A stretch of DNA of 64,000 nucleotides from Silvimonas amylolytica (GTDB lineage: Bacteria; Pseudomonadota; Gammaproteobacteria; Burkholderiales; Chitinibacteraceae), in the NCBI RefSeq assembly GCF_014645555.1, contig NZ_BMLY01000011.1, forward strand, positions 21,647-85,646, read 5' to 3'. Below, in pieces: positions 55,411 to 64,000 of the stretch. Position 1 is the stretch's first letter, and every line of letters begins with the position of its first letter. Made by a program: the position numbers and the translations under genes. Under the pieces are notes generated by a model, which searched no databases, was not told where the DNA came from, and saw nothing but the letters and a program-made list of their open reading frames with translations.

Positions 55411-56121
55411 ATGCAAGCTCAGGAAGTCATGCAATGGTTGCAGGAAAACCCCGGTTTTTTTGAAGACTATGCCGACGAGATCGCCGACATTTTCGTGCCG
55501 CACAGCCACAACGGCCAGGCCGTCTCGCTGGCGGAACGTCAGTTGCTGACGCTGCGCGAGAAAAACCGGGCCATCGAAACACGGCTTGGCGAACTCTTGC
55601 AGTTCGGCGAAGAAAACGACGTGATCTCCGATCTGGTGCAAAAGCTGGCCGTTGGCCTGATGCAGGCCAATGACCTGCCCGGCATCGTCGGCACGCTGGA
55701 ATACCATCTGAAAGAACGTTTCCTGGTACCCCACGTGGCTTTGCGCCTGTGGCTGCCGGCTGATGCACAACTGCGTGAGTTCACGCCGGTGGGTGACGCC
55801 GTTCACAAGCTGGCCCATAACCTGGTTTCGCCTTACTGCGGCCCGTATGTAACCGATGAGGTTGTCGACTGGTTTGAAGGCACGGGTGCCAGTCTGAAAT
55901 CATTCGCATTGTTTGCACTGCGGACCAACGATCAGCCCTTTGGCATCATGGTGCTGGCCAGTGATGATCCTGAACGCTTCTTCCCGGATATGGGCACCTT
56001 GTATCTGCAGCGCTTGTCCGAGTTGCTGGCGGCCGCGATCCGCCGCGTGGTGCCATCCGGCCCACCCGTTTTGTCAGCGGAAGTCACTGACGCTGATCTA
56101 CCGGTGACTGACGAGCAATAA
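55411..56121 (+). CDS. DUF484 family protein
   Basis: 236 residues. The N-terminal MQAQEVMQWLQENPGFFEDYADEIADIFVPH is the DUF484 signature, followed by a short coiled coil (ERQLLTLREKNRAIETRLGELL) and a GAF-like domain (~90-220: FLVPHVALRLWLP; QPFGIMVLASDDPERFFPDMG). The function is unknown. The dapF-DUF484-xerC order is conserved. It lies 6 bases before xerC, so the two are co-transcribed. Confidence 0.9.
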   Translation: MQAQEVMQWLQENPGFFEDYADEIADIFVPHSHNGQAVSLAERQLLTLREKNRAIETRLGELLQFGEENDVISDLVQKLAVGLMQANDLPGIVGTLEYHLKERFLVPHVALRLWLPADAQLREFTPVGDAVHKLAHNLVSPYCGPYVTDEVVDWFEGTGASLKSFALFALRTNDQPFGIMVLASDDPERFFPDMGTLYLQRLSELLAAAIRRVVPSGPPVLSAEVTDADLPVTDEQ

Positions 56122-56127
56122 AGCGCC

Positions 56128-57072
56128 ATGACAGACGACTTGTCGGCTCGCTTTGCGCAGTTTCTGGAAGGCGAGAAACACGCCAGCCCGGAAACGCACA
56201 AAGCCTACCTGCGTGACCTGCAAGAACTCATCACGCTAGCCGGCAAGAAACCGCTGAATGAACTGACTGCGCTGGATGTACGCGGATTTGTGCGGCAACT
56301 GGCTGCGCGCGGGTTATCAGCGTATTCGATCGCCCGCATGCTGTCGGCCTGGCGCACCTTCTATAAGCTGATGGCGCGTGATCTGGGCTGGCCGCTAGAC
56401 CCGGCGGCCAGTGTCAAGCCTCCACGCAAACGCCAGCGGCTGCCCAAAGCCATGTCTGAAGATGCCGCCGTTGGCCTGCTGGAAAACATGCCGGATGACG
56501 ACACGCTCAGTGCCCGCGACAAAGCCATGTTCGAACTGGCGTATTCATCTGGTCTGCGCGTCTCTGAACTGGTGAACGTGCAATTGTCCGACGTTGATCT
56601 GGCAGGTGGTCTGGCGCGCATTACCGGCAAGGGCAACAAGACGCGCATGGTGCCAATTGGCAGCAAAGCCATTGAGGCCATCGACGTATGGATGCACGAG
56701 CGCACGCTGGTTGCCCAGCCTGATTGCACGCATGTCTTTGTCGGCCAGCACGGCAAACCACTGACCACGCGTGCGATTCAGGCACGATTCAAGACCTGGG
56801 AAGCGCGTCTGGGCATCGCCGAGCCCTTGCATCCGCACAAGCTGCGCCACAGCTGTGCCACGCATCTGTTGCAGAATTCGGGGGATTTGCGTGCGGTACA
56901 AGAGCTATTGGGGCATGCCAACCTGTCCACGACACAGGTGTACACGCATCTGGACTGGAAAGTACTCGCCAAAAGCTACGATGCCCACCACCCTCGTGCC
57001 CGCCGCCAAAACGAAAACGGCGCGACAGATTCTGACGCGCCGCTGGCTAGCGAAGACCAAGCAGAAACCTAG
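56128..57072 (+). CDS. xerC: Tyrosine recombinase XerC
   Basis: 314 residues. An N-terminal SAM-like core-binding domain (~1-90) is followed by the catalytic domain with the R-K-H-R-H/Y set: GLRVSELVN (R), GKGNKTRMVP (K), HPHKLRHSCATHLL (H and R), LGHANLSTTQVYTHLD (H and Tyr). It resolves chromosome dimers at dif with XerD; ftsK lies 4.4 kb on. The last ~25 residues are hydrophilic. The last bases are shared with the convergent PilZ-type gene: CTAG encodes the stop on both strands. Confidence 0.95.
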   Translation: MTDDLSARFAQFLEGEKHASPETHKAYLRDLQELITLAGKKPLNELTALDVRGFVRQLAARGLSAYSIARMLSAWRTFYKLMARDLGWPLDPAASVKPPRKRQRLPKAMSEDAAVGLLENMPDDDTLSARDKAMFELAYSSGLRVSELVNVQLSDVDLAGGLARITGKGNKTRMVPIGSKAIEAIDVWMHERTLVAQPDCTHVFVGQHGKPLTTRAIQARFKTWEARLGIAEPLHPHKLRHSCATHLLQNSGDLRAVQELLGHANLSTTQVYTHLDWKVLAKSYDAHHPRARRQNENGATDSDAPLASEDQAET

Positions 57073-58685
57073 CGGCCACTATAGGGCTGGCGTACAGCCT
57101 GGGCATCCTTGGCCGGACCTTGTTCAACAGCCTCATCCACCGGCACGTCAAACTCAAACAGGTCAAACCCGGCTTGCTGTTCAACGAGGCGCACCGCAGT
57201 CAGCATGATGGTATCGCTGCCCGTGTCGACACGAAACTGCCCGCCCTTGACGAACGTACCGCGTGGCGCAAGTACGCGCGCTGGCTGGCGCAGAATGGAC
57301 ATCGTCGGCAACATCAGCACCGGCGTCGGGGCAATGGATGACGCCGCATCTGCATTGCGCAGCAAACCCAGCTCCGCCTTGGGTGCAAAGATTTGCACAC
57401 CAATTTCCAGCGCACCGTCCTCACTTTGCTGAATCCAGCGCACCGCCGCGTACATCCAGTTGCCGCCGGCCTCTTGCGGGCGTACCGACACCAGTTCACC
57501 CACGCGCAGACGCTCTGGCGGCGCCTCGCGCTTGGCCAGTGCATAACCACCCGGACTTTCATCGACGACCGCCCAGTCCTGCACATGCAGTTCAGTGGTA
57601 ATGCCAGCGTGCTCCAGTTGATCTGGTGGCAGCGGTACATCCACATCCATCGCGCAAGGGGCGACGTGCTTGAAACCAACGCACAGATCTACGGTGGCAT
57701 CTTTGGGAATGCGCTGGAACATGCGCCGCGGGGCAATACTCCATTGCTTGAGCAGGCGACGCAGAATATCCATCCAGAACTGAATCTTCACCCGATCTGG
57801 CACTGCTGGCGCTTTGGTCTCCAGCCCCTGCAGCATTTTGTGCAGTTTTTTTCCCAGCTCAATGGTATCGATGAGCATGGCCGGGCCGGTGTAATCACCC
57901 GGCAGGTTATTGCCGTAGTAGGCTGGCGGTTCGTCTGTATCCAGCCGGGCGAGGAAGAACCCGCCCGTGCCCGCATGCTGCGCCACCGGCTGGAAATGCG
58001 CGGCTGGCGCGTAGTTGTCGATGATCTCGATGACTTTTTCGAGTTCGATGGTCGAGAAGCGCAGGGGATCAGCCAGAGACAACAATACGATGCGCTTGTA
58101 CAGCACGCCCACTGGCGGCCCGACCTCATCCAGATGCGGTTCGTCCAGTTGGCGCGACTGCGCCATCAGTTGAAATAGCTGATGCAACTCCCGCCACATG
58201 CCAGAGAAAGGCGGCATGGCCATCCGGCAATCAAGCTGATAGGCGCGGTAGAACAACAGCATGACCAGCTGCACCAACTGCGGCACTTGTTGCTTGGCGT
58301 TACCACTGAAGAAGGAGCGCTTTTCCACGCGCTCCACCAACGCAATCTTGTAGCCACCCGCCAGTTCCAGCCACAGATTGCGCATCAGCAACATGGCCTG
58401 GCGTGGCTTATCCCGCATGGGCATGCCTTGCGATACCGCTTGCGCGGCAAAATCGCCCGACATGACATCCAGTACGCGACGATATTCATCAAGCAATTTG
58501 ATGCGGACATCCGCTTCCAGCACGGTGCGGTTGCACGAAGCAAGAGAATCGAAAATCTGTCGACCGGTTTCCAGCACGTGGCCACTGGGCAAACCAATCA
58601 GCCACATGCGCAGGGCACGCGAATCCGTCTCCACGATGGCGGCCAACCGGGCATCCGGTTGCGGCAGATCAAGCGATAGCTGCAT
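57069..58685 (-). CDS. PilZ-domain protein (probable c-di-GMP receptor)
   Basis: 538 residues. The first ~300 residues are helical with no recognised domain. A PilZ c-di-GMP signature follows: RRMFQR (RxxxR) near residue 320 and DESPGG (DxSxxG) near 375. It resembles long PilZ proteins of betaproteobacteria. The start at 58685 overlaps the bioA stop by 17 bases; its stop shares CTAG with xerC. A diguanylate cyclase is encoded at 5 kb. Function beyond c-di-GMP binding is unknown. Confidence 0.7.
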   Translation of the reverse strand: MQLSLDLPQPDARLAAIVETDSRALRMWLIGLPSGHVLETGRQIFDSLASCNRTVLEADVRIKLLDEYRRVLDVMSGDFAAQAVSQGMPMRDKPRQAMLLMRNLWLELAGGYKIALVERVEKRSFFSGNAKQQVPQLVQLVMLLFYRAYQLDCRMAMPPFSGMWRELHQLFQLMAQSRQLDEPHLDEVGPPVGVLYKRIVLLSLADPLRFSTIELEKVIEIIDNYAPAAHFQPVAQHAGTGGFFLARLDTDEPPAYYGNNLPGDYTGPAMLIDTIELGKKLHKMLQGLETKAPAVPDRVKIQFWMDILRRLLKQWSIAPRRMFQRIPKDATVDLCVGFKHVAPCAMDVDVPLPPDQLEHAGITTELHVQDWAVVDESPGGYALAKREAPPERLRVGELVSVRPQEAGGNWMYAAVRWIQQSEDGALEIGVQIFAPKAELGLLRNADAASSIAPTPVLMLPTMSILRQPARVLAPRGTFVKGGQFRVDTGSDTIMLTAVRLVEQQAGFDLFEFDVPVDEAVEQGPAKDAQAVRQPYSGR

Positions 58686-60081
58686 CGTCCAGCTCCTCTT
58701 GCCCACCCAGGGCGGCTTGCAAGGCCTGGGCAGCACCCTCTACGAGCCAGTCGGCTTCGTCGTCCTGCATGACATACGGGGGCATGAAATAAACGGTATT
58801 GCCGATCGGGCGCAACAACAAACCCTGCGCAAGCGCGGCACGGTACATGCGCTGGGCGAAACCGGGACGCGAGTCATCCACGTCGAAAGCCCAGATCATG
58901 CCCGTATTACGATAGTGGCTTACCCGCTCGTGTCGGGCGAAACCGGCAAAGCGTTTCGACCAGCGGGCCGCACGCGCCCGATTGGTCGCGATCACATCGT
59001 CTTTTTCAAAGATATCCAGCACCGCCAGCGCCGCAGCACACGCCAACGGGTTGCCGGTATAAGAATGCGAATGCAAAAAGCCGCGCGTGACATCTTCGTC
59101 GTAAAACGCCTGGTAGACATCATCTGTGGTCAGCACGACTGCCAACGGCAAGAAACCGCCGGTGATGCCTTTGGAGACGCACAGAAAGTCCGGTTTGATC
59201 TGCGCCTGCTCACAACCGAACAAGGTGCCGGTGCGGCCAAAACCGACGGCGATTTCGTCTGCGATCAAATGCACCTGATATTGATCGCACAGTGCACGCA
59301 CGCGTGTCAGGTAATGCGGGTCATACATGGCCATTCCGGCTGCCCCTTGCACCAGCGGCTCCAGAATGACGGCAGAGATTTCTTCGTGATGTGCAGCTAG
59401 GATCGCGGCGATGCCATTGGCTGCGGCTTCAGCGACATCACGCGCGGTTTCGCCCGCCCCGGCCAGACGCGCATCCGGCGAGGGCGCGATGAAGTTATCA
59501 CGCACCAGACTCGAATACGCACTGCGAAACACCGGCACATCGGTCACAGACAATGCGCCGATGGTTTCGCCATGATAGCTGCCGGCCAGATAGACAAACC
59601 GATGCTTGCCCGGTTTGCCATTGTTCTTGTGGTAGTGCGCAGACATCTTGAGCGCAATCTCGGTCGCGGAGGCACCGTCAGAACCATAAAACGCATGCCC
59701 AAGCCCGGTCAGTGCGCCCAGGCGCTCAGAAAGCTCGACAACCGGCCGATGCGTGAACCCGGCCAGCATGACATGCTCGAGCGTATCGAGTTGTTGCTTG
59801 ATGGCATTTTTGATGCGCGGCTCGCCATGGCCAAACAGGTTAACCCACCAGCTGGAAACACCATCGAGGTAGCGCTTGCCATTACTGTCGTACAGCCAGA
59901 CGCCCTCACCGCGCTCGATCGGAATCAGCGGGAAGGTTTCCAGACGCTTCATCTGGGTACACGGGTGCCATACCGCCTGGCGACTACGCGCCAGAAGGCT
60001 GTCATTGTGATTGGCTGCGCCAGGCTGGCTTGTCGGGCTTTCCAGTTTTGTCTCCTGCATACAGACTTCGGATATTTCCAT
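58669..60081 (-). CDS. bioA: Adenosylmethionine-8-amino-7-oxononanoate aminotransferase
   Basis: 470 residues. Class-III aminotransferase with VWHPCTQMKRLETFPLIPIERGEGVWLYD, VSSWWVNLFGHGEPRI, FYGSDGASATEIALKM, the PLP-site VSKGITGGFLPLA (Lys) and IADEIAVGFGRTGTLFGCEQ, all BioA-like. It makes 7,8-diaminopelargonate in biotin synthesis with SAM as amino donor. Start uncertain: ATG 60081 or ATG 60060, neither with a good ribosome site. No other bio gene is near. Confidence 0.93.
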   Translation of the reverse strand: MEISEVCMQETKLESPTSQPGAANHNDSLLARSRQAVWHPCTQMKRLETFPLIPIERGEGVWLYDSNGKRYLDGVSSWWVNLFGHGEPRIKNAIKQQLDTLEHVMLAGFTHRPVVELSERLGALTGLGHAFYGSDGASATEIALKMSAHYHKNNGKPGKHRFVYLAGSYHGETIGALSVTDVPVFRSAYSSLVRDNFIAPSPDARLAGAGETARDVAEAAANGIAAILAAHHEEISAVILEPLVQGAAGMAMYDPHYLTRVRALCDQYQVHLIADEIAVGFGRTGTLFGCEQAQIKPDFLCVSKGITGGFLPLAVVLTTDDVYQAFYDEDVTRGFLHSHSYTGNPLACAAALAVLDIFEKDDVIATNRARAARWSKRFAGFARHERVSHYRNTGMIWAFDVDDSRPGFAQRMYRAALAQGLLLRPIGNTVYFMPPYVMQDDEADWLVEGAAQALQAALGGQEELDDAAIA

Positions 60082-60357
60082 GTTGCGATGGTTCAACAAA
60101 GTACCAGTCGTCACCCATAAAAAACCGATTGAGCGGCAGGTTATACGATTCTTGGGGCACCTGTTAAGCACCATATGCTAATTACTTAAAAAATTACTTA
60201 TTGCTTTCTAAATTAATTCAATTCAGTTAATTTTGTGGTGACAATTTTCGGCACAAGTGACGTAAATCGCTTCCCAAAAAGGGCAATTTGTGCGCCGCTC
60301 AAACACCGAAGCAGCACCCTGAGTTAGACCGAAAAACAACCAATCAGGCATACAAAC

Positions 60358-61260
60358 ATGTTTGAGCTTCATTTACCCAAGAGCAACAATGTGGCGCTTC
60401 TGGGCGATCGGGAAATCATTACACATGGCTTGCAAACGCAGATCTGGAGTGATCTGTATCATCGCTGCATGATGATGAGATGGCCAGTTTTCTTTCTACT
60501 GGTCGGCATCGCTTTTCTGCTTTTGAACCTGATTTTTGCCACTTTTTACTGCGCGGGTTTACACCCCATTGCCAACCAGTATCCCGCCGGTTTCTGGGGT
60601 GCATTTTTCTTTAGTGTCGAGACCATCGCTACTGTCGGATATGGCGACATGCATCCGCAGTCGGTTTATGGTCACATCATTGCCACAGTAGAGATTTTTA
60701 CCGGGATGATGAGCATTGCCCTGATTACCGGCGTGATGTTTGCCCGGTTTTCCCGTCCGCATGCACGCATCATGTTTTCCCATAACCCGGTGATCCGCCC
60801 CGTTGATGGCCAGATGATGTTGATGATGCGCGCCGCCAATGCCCGCCAGAACGTCATCGTCGATGCTTCCGCCCGCTTGCGCTTGATTCGCCAGGAAAGC
60901 TCGGTCGAGGGGCTGCAAATCCGCCGCATCCATGATCTGGGCCTGGTTCGCCAACAACATCCCATGTTTGTCCTGAGTTGGACGCTCATGCACGTCATTG
61001 ACCAGTCCAGCCCGCTTTTTGGCATGACCGCAGCCGATCTGGCCCGCACTGACAGCATGCTGGTGCTCAGTCTGGATGGCACCGATGAAACCACCACGCA
61101 GACCATGCGCTCCCGCCAGAGTTACGATCACATGCTGATCCGCTGGCAGTACGCCTATGCCGATCTCTTATACACAGATGAGCATGGTCAGACGCACGTC
61201 GACTACAGCCGTATGAATGAGATCAGACCCCTGGTCGTGACGGAACAGCCAACCGGATGA
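60358..61260 (+). CDS. Inward-rectifier-type potassium channel (KirBac family)
   Basis: 300 residues. Two membrane helices (RWPVFFLLVGIAFLLLNLIFATFYC and GHIIATVEIFTGMMSIALITGVMFARF) flank the pore helix and K+ filter ETIATVGYGDMHPQS. The C-terminal ~150 residues form an IRK-type cytoplasmic immunoglobulin-like domain (RPVDGQMMLMMRAANARQNVIVDASARLRL). Architecture matches KirBac channels. It probably conducts K+ across the inner membrane. Monocistronic between bioA (divergent) and ftsK. Confidence 0.93.
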   Translation: MFELHLPKSNNVALLGDREIITHGLQTQIWSDLYHRCMMMRWPVFFLLVGIAFLLLNLIFATFYCAGLHPIANQYPAGFWGAFFFSVETIATVGYGDMHPQSVYGHIIATVEIFTGMMSIALITGVMFARFSRPHARIMFSHNPVIRPVDGQMMLMMRAANARQNVIVDASARLRLIRQESSVEGLQIRRIHDLGLVRQQHPMFVLSWTLMHVIDQSSPLFGMTAADLARTDSMLVLSLDGTDETTTQTMRSRQSYDHMLIRWQYAYADLLYTDEHGQTHVDYSRMNEIRPLVVTEQPTG

Positions 61261-61480
61261 GGTGAGGCTGGCACGAGCGGCTGGAGATCGTTTGGCACAG
61301 GTGTCGTTGACCGCGCTTCTTCCGTACAAAGCCGCCGCCTATCCCATACACGTTTCAAACACGTCACGCTATGCGCCGTAGCTGATGACGCCGGCCCCGT
61401 TGCGGCTTATGATTGCCGGTTTGGCGAGACAGAACGTCCGTTCACCTTTCGCCCGTAACGCAGACATAGAAATACCGGAT

Positions 61481-64000
61481 ATGACTCAAGGCCAACCGCA
61501 ACCTACGCCGCGCCCGTCTTTCGGCCGCATTGGCGGCGGCTTTCTGCCTGTAGCCCGCATCGCCCTGTTGGCGTTTGCCTGTTGCATGGCATTTATTTTT
61601 CAGATTTCTCATTGGCCACAATGGTGGCGCACGCTGTTTGGCATCGGCGGCTGGTGGCTCATTTTTGGCGCCGGCATCGCGAGTTATCAAGCATTACGCC
61701 AGCAACCCTTGCGCATCACCCGTCCGGGCTGGCGCAGCGCTGCAGGTTATGTATTGCTGATCGTGAGTGGCGCACTGGCCGGGCACTTGATCGTTGCCGC
61801 CGGCCACCCGGCTGTGGGTCTGCTCGTCCTGGCGGCGGGGACCGGCGCGGGCATCCCGTTGTGGGCTGATATGCGCTGGAATGCGCTGACCGAACTGGTT
61901 GGCGCATGGCTGGAGCAAGGCGTCCAGCAGCTCACTGAAAAATTACCCTTTCCCCGGTCCGAAGCGGATCCCGCGTCTACTCAGGCCGATGATCCCGAAG
62001 AAGCGGACACGATAGAAACACCGCTACCGGCGCCTGTACCGGCCGCATCCGCTACGCCCAATCTGCGTGCATGGTTTACGCGGACCTGGTCCGCGCCTGA
62101 ACACGTCACCGCACCGGATGCAGAGAGCCCTGTCGAGGTACCAGATGCGCCTGCGCCTACTGTCAGCGCCGAGCATGACACGCATCAAGCCGCACTGGCA
62201 CGCGCTGCAGAAAAACTCGATACCCGTCACACGGCATCCGTCAACACCGTGCCTGCCGGCTCTCCACTGCCCGTCATCACGCTGGATAAACCGTTCCAGC
62301 GACCGACACCCGCGCCTGCTCCGAAACCGTTGCCTGTGCTAGGGCTGGATCAGGTGTTGCAGCCGCCGCGGTATCTGTCACGCCAGCCGGAGGAACGCCC
62401 TGCGCCAGCGCCCAAGGCAGACCTGCCGCGCATTGATGCCAATGAGATCCGTGCCCGCTTGCAATCCATGCACGGCCATCGCGATACACAGCGCATCACC
62501 ACTCAAAATACACGCCCTGTTGATCAGACAACCATACCTGAAGTAGCCAGAGCGACAGCGACTCCCACTCCGATCGTGGTGCGCGGCAGCCGCACGGTTA
62601 GCAACGCAGAAGATGCGGTCTTTATCAGTGCACGTCGCCCTGTTCAGCGCGCTGCTGTCCCGCCTCAGGTGGAAGAACCCGTCGAATCGCAGGTCATGCC
62701 AGCCGCAGCGCCGACGACGCAAGAGCCCCAGGCGGAACCAACGCTCGCGCCGCGCTACCAAAGCGGCCGCGCCTTGCGAACAGCCCAGAGTTACACCGTT
62801 GCACCAGTACCTGATGCCGCACCGGTCCCGACGACTGTACAAACTACGCCAACCCCGGCGGTCGAGCCCGCCCCGATGGCGCCTCGCCCGTTCTGGCAAC
62901 GTCCACAGCAAGCCGCCGATGCCAGCCCGGTCGCCCCCGATCTGGTATTGCCCGAGATGCCAGCATGGCAAGCTCCCGAACCGGTCACCACTGCTGAACT
63001 CGCCGTTGCAGCTGCGCCAGCGCCTGTGTTTGTCGATGAGCCGCACACATGGCCCGCGATACAGGAAGTGCCCTTGCCCGCCATTGAGCAAGAGCCAGCG
63101 GCAGAGCGCCCAACGCCACAAGCGGTCATCACGACCGTGATCATGCCAGCTGCGGTCGCCGTCGGGTCGCCGGTTGCCGAGCCTGTCGCAAGCCCTGCCT
63201 TCACGCCGATGCGTTGGCAGCCCATGCCATGGGAAGAAGCGGATGAAGTCGATGACGCGGTCGCCGAGGAGCCCGCAGAAGAAACGCAGCCTCCCGAAGC
63301 AGCCCAGTTGCCCGCTGCGCCTGCGCCGGCCGTGCCGGTGCTCGCGCCCTGGCAAAACTCTACGGCCAGTATCGCTGAGCAAGTGGCAACGAGCGGCGAG
63401 TACCAACCGTCGGCCTGGGCCTCAGAGTTGATCAATCGCCCCGCGCCGGTTCCGGCTCCGCCCCCGCGCCCGCTTTACGATGAAAGTTGCCTGCCTGGGC
63501 TGGATTTACTCCAGCCCCCGGCTCAGGCCATTGATCCGATCAGCCAGGACGAGCTGATTGATCGCGGCATCGTGATTGAAGAGAAACTGGCCGAGTTCAA
63601 GGTAAAGGTGAGTGTGCTGGATGCATTCGCCGGCCCGGTCATCACCCGTTACGAAGTTGAGCCTGCGGTAGGCGTTCGCGGCGCACAGGTGGTGAACCTG
63701 ATGAAAGATCTGGCCCGCGCGCTGGGTCTGGTGTCGATTCGTGTGGTGGAAACCATCCCCGGCAAGACGTGCATGGGGCTGGAACTCCCGAACCCGACCC
63801 GGCAAATGATCCGCCTCTCGGAAATTCTGGGGGCAGAAGAGTTTTTTGGCTCCCACTCCAAACTGACCATGGCCCTGGGCAAGGACATCACCGGCAAGCC
63901 GGTGGTGACTGATCTGGCCAAGGCACCGCACATGCTGGTCGCGGGTACCACGGGTTCGGGCAAGTCGGTCGGTGTGAATGCGATGATCCTGTCGCTGCTG
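61481..64000 (+). CDS. ftsK: DNA translocase FtsK (3' end beyond window)
   Basis: An open frame of 840 codons runs from ATG 61481 to the window edge. About four hydrophobic helices lie in the first ~140 residues (e.g. [17 protein letters not shown]). A long Pro/Ala-rich linker of ~520 residues follows (many PAPAP-like runs). The motor region starts near residue 675 ([18 protein letters not shown]), with [20 protein letters not shown] and ending in the Walker A loop [15 protein letters not shown]. Anchors at the septum and pumps DNA toward dif for XerCD. The RecA and gamma domains beyond Walker A are off the window. Confidence 0.93.
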   Translation, partial: MTQGQPQPTPRPSFGRIGGGFLPVARIALLAFACCMAFIFQISHWPQWWRTLFGIGGWWLIFGAGIASYQALRQQPLRITRPGWRSAAGYVLLIVSGALAGHLIVAAGHPAVGLLVLAAGTGAGIPLWADMRWNALTELVGAWLEQGVQQLTEKLPFPRSEADPASTQADDPEEADTIETPLPAPVPAASATPNLRAWFTRTWSAPEHVTAPDAESPVEVPDAPAPTVSAEHDTHQAALARAAEKLDTRHTASVNTVPAGSPLPVITLDKPFQRPTPAPAPKPLPVLGLDQVLQPPRYLSRQPEERPAPAPKADLPRIDANEIRARLQSMHGHRDTQRITTQNTRPVDQTTIPEVARATATPTPIVVRGSRTVSNAEDAVFISARRPVQRAAVPPQVEEPVESQVMPAAAPTTQEPQAEPTLAPRYQSGRALRTAQSYTVAPVPDAAPVPTTVQTTPTPAVEPAPMAPRPFWQRPQQAADASPVAPDLVLPEMPAWQAPEPVTTAELAVAAAPAPVFVDEPHTWPAIQEVPLPAIEQEPAAERPTPQAVITTVIMPAAVAVGSPVAEPVASPAFTPMRWQPMPWEEADEVDDAVAEEPAEETQPPEAAQLPAAPAPAVPVLAPWQNSTASIAEQVATSGEYQPSAWASELINRPAPVPAPPPRPLYDESCLPGLDLLQPPAQAIDPISQDELIDRGIVIEEKLAEFKVKVSVLDAFAGPVITRYEVEPAVGVRGAQVVNLMKDLARALGLVSIRVVETIPGKTCMGLELPNPTRQMIRLSEILGAEEFFGSHSKLTMALGKDITGKPVVTDLAKAPHMLVAGTTGSGKSVGVNAMILSLL

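Overview
This 64 kb window looks like ordinary chromosome from a betaproteobacterium of the Neisseriales type (Chromobacteriaceae/Chitinibacteraceae-like). That placement is inferred from gene content and order: sigma-54/NtrC-controlled glnA followed by ntrBC, a gmk-rpoZ-spoT operon, a ubiE-ubiJ-ubiB block, dapF-DUF484-xerC, a betaproteobacterial H-NS-type protein, and a LamB-type porin. I see no rRNA, tRNA, CRISPR array, prophage or complete insertion sequence. Coding density is high and strand switches are mostly marked by hairpin-plus-T-run terminators.

Layout. 1-2.3 kb: a LysR regulator cut by the window edge, divergent from a flavodoxin-fold quinone reductase, then a rhodanese. 2.4-11.1 kb: the nitrogen-control region. 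glnA has a -24/-12 promoter and NtrC sites; then come an O-methyltransferase, a MASE1 diguanylate cyclase, a HAD phosphatase, a SelW-like thioredoxin-fold protein, a DUF4124 protein, and glnL-glnG (ntrBC) with its own NtrC-like site. 11-18.4 kb: pyrimidine 5'-nucleotidase, CBS protein, argB, an H-NS-type protein, uvrD, a receiver-TPR protein and a STAS protein. 18.4-24.4 kb (minus strand): kup, ampD, ubiB, ubiJ, ubiE, DUF971. 24.4-33 kb: a sugar-sensing and uptake locus. A GltB-like binding protein, an OmpR-type regulator and a histidine kinase form one overlapping operon, divergent from a second binding protein, two permeases and a MalK-type ATPase.

33-37 kb: a 700-base intergenic tract of palindromic repeats, then spoT, rpoZ and gmk. 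37-39.6 kb: a LamB-family porin with a long structured leader and a long structured trailer. 39.8-44.3 kb: an EamA transporter, a AAA-type ATPase with a C-terminal winged helix, and a divergent ascorbate-type PTS (IIA-IIB-IIC). 44.3-55 kb: yicC, a Ser/Thr kinase and PP2C phosphatase pair, rph, an AT-rich orphan secreted protein, dusA, rdgB, small conserved genes, a phosphoesterase, hemW, ridA and a CoA-binding protein. 54.5-64 kb: dapF-DUF484-xerC, a PilZ-type protein and bioA (minus strand), a KirBac-type potassium channel, and ftsK running off the right edge.

Most of the window is housekeeping. The items most worth a second look are: a 106-base element with perfect 20-base inverted ends between the sugar-binding-protein and permease genes; the binding-protein/response-regulator/kinase trio; the AAA ATPase divergent from an orphan PTS; the promoter module shared by glnA and ntrBC; the structured RNA before and after the porin gene; and the AT-rich orphan secreted protein.
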